NCBI RefSeq assembly: GCF_018383905.1
Contig: NZ_JAGYWA010000008.1
Location: 1 to 64,000 of the forward strand
Reading direction: 5' to 3'
DNA: 64,000 nucleotides
Origin: Flavobacterium branchiicola
Lineage (GTDB): Bacteria; Bacteroidota; Bacteroidia; Flavobacteriales; Flavobacteriaceae
A program made the translations under genes and the position numbers. The notes under the pieces were generated by a model. It had not been told where the DNA came from. It searched no databases and was given only the letters and a program-made list of their open reading frames with translations. Positions 16,769 through 26,700 of the stretch are shown in pieces (the stretch's first letter is position 1; each line of letters starts with the position of its first letter).

Positions 16769-17575
16769 ATGAAAGATAAGAGGATATTATATGTATCATC
16801 TGAAGTCGTGCCTTATTTGGCTGAAAATGAGGTTTCTTTAATGTCTTACGATGTTCCGAAAATGATTAATGATCAAGGCGGTCAGATAAGAATTTTCATG
16901 CCAAGATATGGAAATATCAATGAGAGAAGACATCAATTACACGAAGTGATTAGGCTTTCAGGAATGAATTTGGTAGTGAATGACTTAGATATGCCATTGA
17001 TTATTAAGGTAGCTTCTATTCCTAAAGAAAGAATTCAGGTTTATTTTATCGATAATGATGAATATTTTAAGCGTAAAGCAACTTTTGCTGACGAAGAAGG
17101 TGTTTTGTACCCTGATAATGACGAAAGAGCAATCTTTTTTGCAAAAGGAGTTGTTGAAACAGTAAAAAAATTAAATTGGGTACCGGATATTATTCACGTA
17201 CATGGCTGGCTGGCTTCTATGCTTCCAATTTATATGAAGCATTATTATAAAAATGAGGCTTTGTTTTCTGAAACCAAAATTATCACATCAGTTTATGGTC
17301 AGTCATTTGATGAAAATTTAGATTTAGAAATGATTAATAAGGTGAAATTTGACGGTGTTCCTCATGATGCTGTTTCAGATTTAGAAACGCCTAATTACGA
17401 AAATGTATTAAAAGCTAGTATATTACATTCTGATGGTGTTATTATAGCCTCAGAAAATGTTTCTCCAAGTTTAACAAAATTTATAGAATCTTCAGGAAAA
17501 CCTTTTTTACCTTTCGCCACGAAAGATGCATTCGCTGAAGCGTATACAAATTTCTATAGAACGTTTGGTCTTTAA
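16769..17575 (+). CDS. Short glycogen/starch synthase-like protein (GT5 catalytic N-domain only)
   Basis: 268 residues that correspond to the N-terminal Glyco_transf_5 domain of glycogen synthase: ILYVSSEVVPYLAENEVSLM at the start, RIFMPRYGNINERRHQLHEV, and IIHVHGWLASMLPIYMK are family blocks. Full glycogen synthases have about 480 residues with a second Rossmann domain, which is missing. The usual ADP-glucose loop KxGGL is replaced here by AENEV. It is therefore doubtful that it is a glycogen synthase. The arrangement panC - this gene - DUF4270 - glmS is, as far as I recall, conserved in Flavobacteriia and suggests a role in envelope or amino-sugar metabolism. Confidence 0.8.
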   Translation: MKDKRILYVSSEVVPYLAENEVSLMSYDVPKMINDQGGQIRIFMPRYGNINERRHQLHEVIRLSGMNLVVNDLDMPLIIKVASIPKERIQVYFIDNDEYFKRKATFADEEGVLYPDNDERAIFFAKGVVETVKKLNWVPDIIHVHGWLASMLPIYMKHYYKNEALFSETKIITSVYGQSFDENLDLEMINKVKFDGVPHDAVSDLETPNYENVLKASILHSDGVIIASENVSPSLTKFIESSGKPFLPFATKDAFAEAYTNFYRTFGL

Positions 17576-17596
17576 AATTTAACTTTATTATTAAAC

Positions 17597-19237
17597 ATGT
17601 ATAATACTTCTTTTATTAAGAAAATTCTATTAGTAGCAACAGTAGTTCTTTTATATTCTTGCGATAAAGATTTTAATGCGATTGGAGATGATTTAATCGG
17701 AGATAATCATTTTGATTTAGTGCCACAGGATTATGGTGTAGTAGCGTATAATCAGGAAATAACTCCGATTCAGTCTAATAGCTTAGGGGTTAATGCTTTG
17801 GGTATTTATGATAATCCGGTTTTAGGTGCTACTACGGCAAATTATACTACTCAGGTTTCTTTAGCTGCTTATGCGCCAACTATTGGTGCAGATCCTGAAA
17901 TTCAAAGTGTCGTATTAAGTGTTCCGTATTTTAGTAAGGCACAGACAGCAAAACCAGAAGGAGGAAGTACTTATAAATTGGATTCTATTTATGGAGCAGC
18001 AAACGGAAAGCTTAATCTAAGTGTTTATGAGTCCGGAATTCAGATGCGTGGTAGCTTTTTTGATAATGGAGTCCAATATCCACAGTTTTATTATACAGAC
18101 ATGGATACAAATACAGATCCAAACTATATAAATTTCGATTCAAAAAAAGTAGGAAGTAAATTAAATGATGATGCAAATGAGGCTCAAAACACAAAATTCT
18201 TTTTTGATTCGGAAGAAATTGTAGAAGAAACTACAGATGCGGCAGGTGTAAAAACTACTAACAGAAGTGCTCCTGCAATGCATTTAAATTTAAATAAAGC
18301 CTTTTTTCAGGAGAAAATCTTAAAAGCTGCAACCTCAAAGTTGGCTAGTGCTGATGCTTTTCAGGAGTATTTTAGAGGATTGTATTTTAAAGTTGAAAAA
18401 ACAGCAGACGGAGGTCCAAGTAATATGGCTTTGATAAATTTTGCAAAAGGTAAAATTACAATTAAGTATAAAGCAAAAACAGCAAGTACGACAGATGCTG
18501 CAGAAACTACTGAGGATAAGTCTTTAGAAATAAGTTTGACTGGAGCAACAGCAGGATTGCTTAAAGATAATAAGAGTCAGGAATATTCAGATGCAATAAA
18601 AACGGCAAGTATAAATACAACATCGGGAGATTCGAAACTTTATTTAAAAGGTGGCCAGGGATCGTTGGCTGTTATAGAGCTAAAAGATTTTGGTGCACAA
18701 CTTGAAGAGATTAAAAAAAGTAACTGGATAGTGAATGAAGCTAATTTAGTGTTTACTATTGATGCAGAAAAAATGGCTGTAAAAGGCTCAGATAATTTGG
18801 CGGCAAAAGAACCTAGAAGAGTTTATTTATATGATCTTACAAATAATGTACCTCTTGTAGATTACACAGCCGACAGAACAACAAGTTTGTCTACTGCTGA
18901 TCCGGCTATGAGTAAGGTTATTTTTGGAGGTATAATAAATTTAGATCCAACTACAAAAAGAGGAACTACCTATAAAATTAGGTTAACTCAGCATGTTCGT
19001 AATCTTATTAAGAGTTCGACTGCAGTTAATGTTAAATTAGGCTTAGTTGTTATAGATGATATTACTGTCACTGCATCAAATAAATTGAAAGTGAAAAATG
19101 ATGTCATTACAGATGCACCGAGAGCAACAGTTGTAGCTCCGTTAGGGACAATATTATTTGGTAATAATATTCCATCAACAGATGCTAATTACAACAAGAG
19201 ATTAAAGCTTGAGGTTTACTACACGAAACCAAATTAA
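17597..19237 (+). CDS. DUF4270 family lipoprotein
   Basis: A 546-residue lipoprotein. The signal peptide ends at VVLLYSC with Cys22 as the lipidated residue, followed by the acidic DKDFNAIGDDLIGD. The rest is beta-rich, with DUF4270 features: the stretch DYGVVAYNQEITPIQSN, then LGIYDNPVLGATTANY, and a C-terminal MQ-like surface domain with NYNKRLKLEVYYTKPN. The function of DUF4270 is unknown; location is the outer membrane or periplasmic side. It is 21 bases after the starch-synthase-like gene and 9 before glmS, so it belongs to that transcript. Confidence 0.85.
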   Translation: MYNTSFIKKILLVATVVLLYSCDKDFNAIGDDLIGDNHFDLVPQDYGVVAYNQEITPIQSNSLGVNALGIYDNPVLGATTANYTTQVSLAAYAPTIGADPEIQSVVLSVPYFSKAQTAKPEGGSTYKLDSIYGAANGKLNLSVYESGIQMRGSFFDNGVQYPQFYYTDMDTNTDPNYINFDSKKVGSKLNDDANEAQNTKFFFDSEEIVEETTDAAGVKTTNRSAPAMHLNLNKAFFQEKILKAATSKLASADAFQEYFRGLYFKVEKTADGGPSNMALINFAKGKITIKYKAKTASTTDAAETTEDKSLEISLTGATAGLLKDNKSQEYSDAIKTASINTTSGDSKLYLKGGQGSLAVIELKDFGAQLEEIKKSNWIVNEANLVFTIDAEKMAVKGSDNLAAKEPRRVYLYDLTNNVPLVDYTADRTTSLSTADPAMSKVIFGGIINLDPTTKRGTTYKIRLTQHVRNLIKSSTAVNVKLGLVVIDDITVTASNKLKVKNDVITDAPRATVVAPLGTILFGNNIPSTDANYNKRLKLEVYYTKPN

Positions 19238-19246
19238 TAAATATAT

Positions 19247-21094
19247 ATGTGTGGAATTGTTGGATATATAGGTCACAGAGAGGCTTATCCTATAGTTATT
19301 AAAGGATTAAAGAGACTCGAATATAGAGGCTATGATAGTGCCGGAGTGATGTTGTTTGACGAGTCTGGAGTTAAAGTTTGTAAGACAAAAGGAAAGGTTT
19401 CTGACCTGGAAGCTAAAGCAAAAGATAATCTAACGACAAACGGAACGATAGGAATTGGGCATACGCGTTGGGCAACGCATGGTGTTCCAAATGATGTAAA
19501 CTCACATCCGCATCTTTCTAATTCAGGTGAATTGGTAATTATTCATAATGGAATTATTGAAAATTACGCCCCACTTAAAGAAGAATTGATCAAAAGAGGT
19601 TATACTTTTAAATCAGATACAGATACTGAAGTTTTAGTTAATTTAATTGAAGAAGTTCAAAAGAACGAAAATATCAAATTAGGTAAAGCAGTTCAGATAG
19701 CTTTAAATCAAGTTGTTGGTGCTTATGCAATAGCAGTTTTTGATAAAAAGAATCCTGAAGAAATTGTAGCTGCAAGATTGGGTAGTCCGTTAGCAATTGG
19801 AGTTGGTGAAGGCGAGTACTTCATTGCATCTGATGCATCTCCTTTTATTGAATATACTTCAAATGCTATTTATCTTGAAGATGGTGAAATGGCAAATATT
19901 CGTTTACATAAGCCACTTAAAGTTAGAAAAATTAAAGACGACTCTTTAGTAGATCCTTATATTCAGGAGCTTCAAATGAATTTGGAGCAAATTGAAAAAG
20001 GTGGTTATGATCATTTCATGTTGAAAGAAATCTATGAGCAACCAAGTGTTATCAAAGATACTTACAGAGGAAGACTTCATGCTAATGAAGGAATTGTTCA
20101 GATGGCAGGTGTTGAGGATAATCTTGAAAAATTCTTAAATGCAAAAAGAATTCTAATCGTTGCTTGCGGAACTTCTTGGCATGCAGGTTTAGTAGCTGAA
20201 TATATTTTTGAGGAGTTTACTCGTATTCCTGTAGAAGTAGAATACGCTTCTGAGTTTAGATACAGAAACCCAATTATTAATAAAGATGACGTAGTTATTG
20301 CTATTTCTCAATCAGGAGAAACTGCAGATACAATGGCAGCAATTAAATTAGCAAAAGAAAACGGAGCTTTCGTTTTTGGAGTTTGTAATGTTGTTGGGTC
20401 ATCTATTTCAAGAGAAAGTCACGCAGGTGCTTATACACACGCAGGACCGGAAATTGGAGTAGCTTCTACAAAAGCATTTACAACTCAGATTACAGTTTTA
20501 ACAATGATTGCTTTAAGATTAGGAAAAGCAAAAGGAACTTTGTCAAATCCTGATTTTCACGCTTATTTGCAAGAATTAGAATTAATTCCTGAAAAAGTAG
20601 CTGAAGCATTAGAAACTAATGAAAGAGCCAAAGAAATTGCAGCAGCTTTTAAAGATGCTCCAAACTGTCTTTATTTAGGTCGTGGATATAATTTTCCGGT
20701 TGCTCTTGAAGGTGCTTTAAAACTTAAGGAGATATCTTATATTCATGCAGAAGGTTATCCGGCAGCAGAAATGAAACACGGTCCTATTGCTTTAATCGAT
20801 GAGCATATGCCAGTTATTGTTATTGCGCCTAAACAAGGACATTACGATAAAATTGTAAGTAATATTCAGGAAATCAAATCAAGAAGCGGTAAAATTATCG
20901 CAGTTGTGACTAAAGGTGATACTCAGGTTCGTGAGTTAGCTGATTATGTAATCGAAATTCCTGAAACTTCAGATGCATTGTCACCACTTATTACTACAAT
21001 CCCATTACAATTGCTTTCCTACTATATTGCAGTTATGAGAGGTTGTAATGTTGATCAACCACGTAACTTAGCAAAATCTGTTACAGTAGAATAA
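19247..21094 (+). CDS. glmS: Glutamine-fructose-6-phosphate aminotransferase (isomerizing)
   Basis: A 615-residue enzyme that makes glucosamine-6-phosphate for peptidoglycan and lipopolysaccharide. The N-terminal glutaminase begins MCGIVGYIGH, with Cys2 as nucleophile, and has HTRWATHG and HNGIIENY. Two SIS sugar-isomerase domains follow (CGTSWHAG, SQSGETADT, STKAFTTQ, AEMKHGPIALID), ending at the canonical LAKSVTVE. There is no room for a glmS ribozyme, because only 9 bases separate it from the DUF4270 gene. The 3' side of glmS is the boundary of the accessory island. Confidence 0.98.
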   Translation: MCGIVGYIGHREAYPIVIKGLKRLEYRGYDSAGVMLFDESGVKVCKTKGKVSDLEAKAKDNLTTNGTIGIGHTRWATHGVPNDVNSHPHLSNSGELVIIHNGIIENYAPLKEELIKRGYTFKSDTDTEVLVNLIEEVQKNENIKLGKAVQIALNQVVGAYAIAVFDKKNPEEIVAARLGSPLAIGVGEGEYFIASDASPFIEYTSNAIYLEDGEMANIRLHKPLKVRKIKDDSLVDPYIQELQMNLEQIEKGGYDHFMLKEIYEQPSVIKDTYRGRLHANEGIVQMAGVEDNLEKFLNAKRILIVACGTSWHAGLVAEYIFEEFTRIPVEVEYASEFRYRNPIINKDDVVIAISQSGETADTMAAIKLAKENGAFVFGVCNVVGSSISRESHAGAYTHAGPEIGVASTKAFTTQITVLTMIALRLGKAKGTLSNPDFHAYLQELELIPEKVAEALETNERAKEIAAAFKDAPNCLYLGRGYNFPVALEGALKLKEISYIHAEGYPAAEMKHGPIALIDEHMPVIVIAPKQGHYDKIVSNIQEIKSRSGKIIAVVTKGDTQVRELADYVIEIPETSDALSPLITTIPLQLLSYYIAVMRGCNVDQPRNLAKSVTVE

Positions 21095-21102
21095 TACATT
21101 TT

Positions 21103-21150
21103 AAAATACAAATAATGTTAAAAAAGCGAGATTTAGGTCTCGCTTTTTTT
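21103..21150 (+). repeat. 48-bp direct repeat, left copy (contains the glmS terminator)
   Basis: Identical over 48 bases to 39183-39230. It begins 9 bases after the glmS stop with AAAATACAAATAATGTTA and continues through the hairpin and T run. The two copies enclose the whole fibre/RHS island, 18080 bases apart. Confidence 0.9.
21121..21150 (+). terminator. glmS terminator
   Basis: An 11-bp stem (21121-21131 with 21138-21148) with the loop TTTAGG and a T run. The same hairpin recurs at 39201-39230. Confidence 0.9.
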
Positions 21151-21544
21151 ATGGGCAAAAATCAAAACTGCTAAAACTTTAACCGCGATTATTTGGTAGT
21201 CTTATTTATTATACATTTATTTGTGATATATTTAACACGTTTTTTAATACAAAAGATCTATTTTAAATAGTTTTTTACTTATAAAAAATATTAGAATATT
21301 CGTTTTTAAGCTCCCAAAAGCAAAAGTAGCTATATATCTATAGTATAGTTTTTCCCAAAATCGGGACCGTTAATCCTTTTTTAAAATAGATAAATAAGAG
21401 TGTTTCTTGAAAAAAGTTTTTTTTTCAGGGAGGAATTTTATTTGCAGGAAAATGCAAAATCCAAAAGTAAAAATATCAAAAACACAGTGCCTTTTTGATT
21501 TAACAAAACTATAAAATGATCATAAAAACCATAAACAGATAACC
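21151..21544. other. Leader region of the island, no gene seen
   Basis: 394 bases, strongly AT-rich, without a convincing frame on either strand. A weak hairpin TTGAAAAAAG ... TTTTTTTTTCAG lies near 21407-21430. No exact TAnnTTTG box was found. It presumably holds the promoter of the first fibre genes. Confidence 0.3.
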
Positions 21545-22291
21545 ATGATGAAAAAATACATTTTAATCCCATTGATTTTTATTGCTCAAATAAGTTTTTC
21601 TCAAAACACATTTCCGACTAATGGAAATGTTGGCATTGGAACAAATATGCCTGAAACTTTGTTAAATGTTAATGTCGGTTCGGGCGGTGTAAATGGTATT
21701 GCTGGAATAAGGGTTGGCGGATTAGCTAACTATTCAAGTCTGGAATTGGGAATTAATGGTGATTATGATGGAATGATAAGGAGCTATGGTAACAATATAA
21801 ATTATTACGCAGGACATTGGAAAACTAAAAATGTTCCTGCGACTGAAGATCATAGCCATAATTGGTATACTTCTAAAAAAGGTTCAACAGATTGGTCTTC
21901 TATAAAAATGATATTGAATAGTGAAGGTAATTTAGGTATCGGCACGAACAATCCAACAAATAAACTAGACGTCAACGGCACAATCCATTCCAAAGAAGTA
22001 AAAGTAGATATGGCTGGCTGGTCAGACTTTGTATTTAAAAAAGAATACAACCTGCCAACACTTGCAGAAGTCGAAAAACATATTGCCGAAAAAGGGCATT
22101 TAGAAAACATCCCCAATGAAGAAGAGGTTCTCAAAAACGGAATTAATCTAGGGGAGATGAATATAAAGCTTTTGCAGAAGATTGAAGAATTGACTTTGTA
22201 TATGATTGAGATGAAAAAGGAAAATCAAGAAATAAAAAAAGAAATAGAAAAACAAACCAAAGAAATTGAAAATCTTAAATCTTTAAAATAA
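21545..22291 (+). CDS. Secreted fibre-like protein (NVGIGT type) 1
   Basis: A 248-residue protein with a Sec signal peptide (MKKYILIPLIFIAQISFS) and two NVGIGT/NLGIGT turns near residues 28 and 126, the motif that in Bacteroidota fibre and tail-fibre-like proteins precedes each beta-structured unit. The C-terminal module, from NKLDVNGTIHSKEVKVDM to the coiled coil LLQKIEELTLYMIEMKKEN, is shared almost word for word with the gene at 37297. The coiled-coil end suggests trimer formation. Second ATG follows at once (21548). No T9SS sorting domain. Function unknown; a surface fibre or adhesin is inferred. It is 9 bases ahead of the next gene. Confidence 0.75.
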   Translation: MMKKYILIPLIFIAQISFSQNTFPTNGNVGIGTNMPETLLNVNVGSGGVNGIAGIRVGGLANYSSLELGINGDYDGMIRSYGNNINYYAGHWKTKNVPATEDHSHNWYTSKKGSTDWSSIKMILNSEGNLGIGTNNPTNKLDVNGTIHSKEVKVDMAGWSDFVFKKEYNLPTLAEVEKHIAEKGHLENIPNEEEVLKNGINLGEMNIKLLQKIEELTLYMIEMKKENQEIKKEIEKQTKEIENLKSLK

Positions 22292-22300
22292 ATAAGAAAA

Positions 22301-23284
22301 ATGAAAAAAATAATGTTTGCAGTATTTTTTATGTTAGTTGGGTTTAGTGGGCATACTCAAACTTTAAGTCCAACCTCAAATATTAGATCTTCTGGATCTG
22401 CTGATTCTTTTAAAGGAGGGTATACTTTTTCTTACGCGAGTGCTGGAACTCCTTGGAATGGAGCATTAATAAGTTTTGGAGGTTTTGATAATAGATACGA
22501 TTGCCAGATTAGTGCAGATTATGGTGTAAATGGAGGGAATAGGATTTCTTTTAGAACTAAAAACGGAGATGAAAATAATGGAGTGGGGGTGTGGAATAGC
22601 TGGAATGAATTAGCTACACGAGGCGAAAATAACTTTATTGGAAATCAAATCATTAATGGGAATGTTGGTATAGGTACATCAAATCCGAATTCTAGGCTAA
22701 CTATAAGATCAGGAACAACTGGGGTAAGTATTCATCCAGGAATAGCTCCTTATTATGGAACTTTAGCTTTTAATAGAGAATCTTTTACAGGAGAAATTTT
22801 TGATCCAAATGGACAAGCCTTTCAAATAAATAATGGAGGATTAGATAAACATCTTCATATTCAGGTTTATAATGGCAATGGCTCGCAAGTTACAAATGAT
22901 GCTTTTGTGATTAATGGAATTAATGGAAATGTTGGTATTGGAACTGCAAAAATAGATTCGAAACTAACAGTAGCTGGAAATATAGCCGCTCAAGAAGTTA
23001 AAGTGACCGTAAATGCAGGAGCCGATTTTGTTTTTGAAGATAATTATACTTTGCCATCTTTAGAATCTGTAGCTAAATTTTTAAAAGAAAATAAGCACTT
23101 GCCTGAAATTGCTTCGGCAGAAAAAATGAAGGAAGATGGAATTAATTTATCTGAAATGAATATAAAGCTTTTGCAGAAAATTGAAGAGCTAACCCTCTAT
23201 CTAATTGATCAGGGCAAGAAAACAGAAGAATTAAAAAAAAATATAGCCAACCAAAACCAACGTTTAGAAAAACTTGAAAAATAA
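22301..23284 (+). CDS. Secreted fibre-like protein 2 with GGYTFSY head
   Basis: 327 residues: Sec signal peptide (KKIMFAVFFMLVGFSGHTQ), a head module (about 28-105) with GGYTFSYASAGTPWNGALIS and GGFDNRYDCQ, shared with the gene at 36308 and the fragment at 36066, two NVGIGT turns, then the C-terminal module KLTVAGNIAAQEVKVTVNAG and a coiled coil ending in EKLEK. The head resembles the pyocin-knob-like regions of phage tail fibres in layout, but this is an impression, not a proven match. It lies in one run with its neighbours (gaps 9 and 3 bases). Confidence 0.72.
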   Translation: MKKIMFAVFFMLVGFSGHTQTLSPTSNIRSSGSADSFKGGYTFSYASAGTPWNGALISFGGFDNRYDCQISADYGVNGGNRISFRTKNGDENNGVGVWNSWNELATRGENNFIGNQIINGNVGIGTSNPNSRLTIRSGTTGVSIHPGIAPYYGTLAFNRESFTGEIFDPNGQAFQINNGGLDKHLHIQVYNGNGSQVTNDAFVINGINGNVGIGTAKIDSKLTVAGNIAAQEVKVTVNAGADFVFEDNYTLPSLESVAKFLKENKHLPEIASAEKMKEDGINLSEMNIKLLQKIEELTLYLIDQGKKTEELKKNIANQNQRLEKLEK

Positions 23285-23287
23285 ACC

Positions 23288-23734
23288 ATGAAAAAACTAT
23301 TTACACTTTTATTATTTGGTTTTTGCACTTTGGCAAGTGCCCAAACCAAACTCAATTTTAGTTACGATGCAGCGGGAAATCAAATTAGTAGAGTTTTGTG
23401 CATTAACTGTCTGTCTAAATCTGCACAAGAAGTTGTAGAAACCACTGCAGTAACCGAAAATGATTTAGAAAAATTCTTTCCAGAAGACGTTATTTCCTAT
23501 TACCCAAACCCTGTAAGAGAAGAACTCTATTTGCAATGGGAACTGATAAACGATAATGCTGTAACCTCCGTAAGTCTGTATTCTATTATCGGACAGTCCT
23601 TACGAACATACCCGTTAAACAATAGTACAAATAGTCTAACGATACCTTTTCAGCAATATCCAACGGGTGTTTATCTGGTATTGCTCTCGTATAAAAACGG
23701 AGGAGAAAAATCTATTAAAATTATTAAAAAATAA
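23288..23734 (+). CDS. Small T9SS-sorted protein with a single YD-like repeat
   Basis: 148 residues. Sec signal peptide (KKLFTLLLFGFCTLASA), then at once a YD-type phrase FSYDAAGNQISRVLCINCL, then a type-A T9SS sorting domain from about residue 65 (ISYYPNPVREELYLQWEL ... ISIIGQS-like VSLYSIIGQS ... YPTGVYLVLL ... KSIKIIKK). So it is a secretion signal with hardly any cargo. It is followed after 7 bases by the RHS giant and shares its YD character, which suggests either a remnant of a longer YD protein or a carrier or anchor that works with the RHS protein at the cell surface. Confidence 0.78.
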   Translation: MKKLFTLLLFGFCTLASAQTKLNFSYDAAGNQISRVLCINCLSKSAQEVVETTAVTENDLEKFFPEDVISYYPNPVREELYLQWELINDNAVTSVSLYSIIGQSLRTYPLNNSTNSLTIPFQQYPTGVYLVLLSYKNGGEKSIKIIKK

Positions 23735-23741
23735 GTGTGGT

Positions 23742-26700
23742 ATGAAGAAGTTTTATATAAGCCTATTGTTTTTGTTAGTTGGGTTGATTGGTTTTGGGCA
23801 AACAGAGTCGGGTATTGTTGTTAATGAAACTACGGTAATTAAGAGGGTCAATAGTGTACAAGAAAATGTTAATACAGTGAGTCCCCAAGCCGCATCATCT
23901 AATTTACTTACTGCTACAAATTCTTTAACAGGTAATTCTGCCGAAACAGGTGTCGTAGATGGTGAGTTATCTATTTCATTAAATGGAAACGCACAATATA
24001 CAATTCCTATTAAAGTACCAAATGGTATTAATGATATAGAGCCAAATGTAAGTTTAGTATATAATAGCCAAAATGGGCTTAACGGAAATGCGGCTCGTGG
24101 TTGGGATATTTCAGGAGTTTCATCTATAACAAGAATTCCGGCGAGTAAGTTTCATGATGGAGTAATAGATCCTGTTGATTTTAATACTTTAGATCGATTT
24201 GCTTTAGACGGACAAAGATTAATTGTAAAAAGTGGTACAACTGGTGTTTATGGGGCAGATAAAACAGTTTATGAAACAGAATATTTTTCTAATATAAAAG
24301 TTACTTCTTATGGCGTTTCGCCTTTAGGAACAAAATATGCGCCGGCTTATTTTTTAGTAGAATATCCAGATGGATCAAAAGCTTATTATGGAAATTCGAC
24401 AGATTCAAGATCAATCATGGAATGGTCTATTTTGTATTTTGAAAACGCTCAGGGAGTTCGAATAAGTTATGGTTATACAGTATTAGACAATACAATGTAT
24501 ATTGATAGTATTAAGTTTGGAGCCGTAGGCAATGGAACGCCTCCTAACGAATTAAAATTTATTTATGAGGATCGAGGTGTTCCTGAAAATTTTTATGTTG
24601 GAGGACAAAATGTAATAAGAAGTAAAAGACTTAAAGACATTAAAGTTTTTACAAGCGGAATAGGGTTTAGAAATTACAATTTCTCCTATTTGAACGTAGA
24701 TCGTATCAATAAAGTTACAGAAACTAGCGGAGACGGAACAAAAAGTTATAACCCAACAGTTTTTGACTATAATATGGTTTCTGAGGAAATAAAATATCTT
24801 GACATAAATACCTTGTTGGATATTGGAAACATAAAGTCTTTAAATGTTGCGGCTGTTTCAGGAGATTTCGATGCTGATGGAAAAATGGATTGTCTGGTAT
24901 ATCCAACTTTGGGCAGCGAAGCAAAAACAAAATATTGGTTATATGCAGAGATTGAATCGGGCTTTAATATTGGTTTAGAACATAAAGTGGGTGCTTTTGA
25001 AGATATTTTTCCTGCCACTTTTTTAAGTGAAGAAAATAAAGTTTTACCGCAAGGTTGGGTTGTTGTCAAAAATAATAATTCAAATTATACTTTTTCTGTA
25101 TATAGTATGGTTAAATATTTAGGTGCTTCAAATATTATAACGCAGTATAGTAGATTAGTTAGTATTCCAAAAACTTTTTTTACGAGAAAAATAGTGTCTG
25201 GTGATTTTAATGGAGATGGTTTAACTGATGTTTTGATTTTTGATCAATCTACTGGTGAAGATAATCCTGCAGGTACAGATGTTTACTTTGTTGATTTAAA
25301 AAGAGATAATACTACAAATTATAAGACATTGCCAGGAAAATTTGTTACTCCGTTATCAAGATTTGCCAGAGTAGAAGTGGCTGATTTTAACGGTGATGGA
25401 AAATCTGATTTGTACGTGTTCGATACAGGTATTTTGACTATATATTCATTGAATACAGAAGATAAATTAGTTGTTTTGTATACAAGCGGTTTTGATAATA
25501 CTATATATGTACCTAACATGTACGGAACAACTAGGTTTCCTATTTTAATGGGGGATTATAATGGTGATGGAAAATCAGATTTTATGATTCCAAAAGCATA
25601 TGGCTCTTCACAATGGTATAAATACACCTCTACAGGAACTACAATGATAAAAGAAGAGAAATCTTTTGTGCCGATTTTTAGTCCAAATGATTCCTATACT
25701 ACCTATAATTATATTGCAATAGATTTTAATAATGATGGGAGGACAGATTTGATAAAAACGATGAATTATTCGCAAAATAATAGTGGATATATTTCAGTGT
25801 TATGTTATTCAAATACGAATGGAGACTTAAAATATGAACCAAAAATAAGTTCAACAAGTACCAGATCTGATATCAATATTTACGCGCTGCCAGTATATTT
25901 GCCACAATCGTTAAATAGTCATAATGGTATAACAAACAAGGCAAATTCGACTCTAGAAGTTGCTTTTTTTAATCAAAGCAAAATACATTTTTTTAACTCA
26001 GGATACGATTATAAAAAGCAAAATTTAATAACCAATATAACAACAGGTAATGGAGTGCAGGAAGCTATTAGTTATATTCCGTTAAATACACAGTTTGCAA
26101 ACACCTATCAAAATACACCTATTTACAAGCCTAGTAAAGATATTGCGGTTTATCCTAATGTTGATATTGTTATTGAACCCAATCTTTACGTGGTTTCAAA
26201 ATTAGAAAAACAAAGTAAGGACAATTATAAGAAAAGATTGTTTGTATATTACGGTGCTGTGTCTAATTTGGAAGGACTTGGTTTTATGGGATTTCGTTCG
26301 GTAATGCAAACCGATTGGTATACTGATAGTACACCAATGTTTTCAAATATTGTAAAAAACAATATGGATTTAAGGGGTGCAAATGTAGAAAATTATTTTG
26401 CAAGAGGATTTAGAGAGCCTTTAATAACGGTACCTTTTACAGAAACCCTTAAAACAATAGTTAAAGGACAAGTCACAGATTATATCGTAACAGGATCTGA
26501 CAATTTAGTAGCTACAGAAAGTATTACATTAAAACCAAATACAATAATAAAAGCAGGCAGTACATTTTCTGCAAAAATAAATGAGAAAGCAAATGATTCT
26601 CCTAATACGCCTCAGGATTATATTACAAAATCAATTTTGACTTATGACAGTACTCTTTTAGCAAATAAGGTTTTTAGATTAAAGAATACAGCAACTAAGC

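Noticed and set aside
19238..19246. glmS ribozyme upstream of glmS
   Set aside because: Only 9 bases separate glmS from the preceding gene, and this ribozyme is known mainly from Firmicutes.
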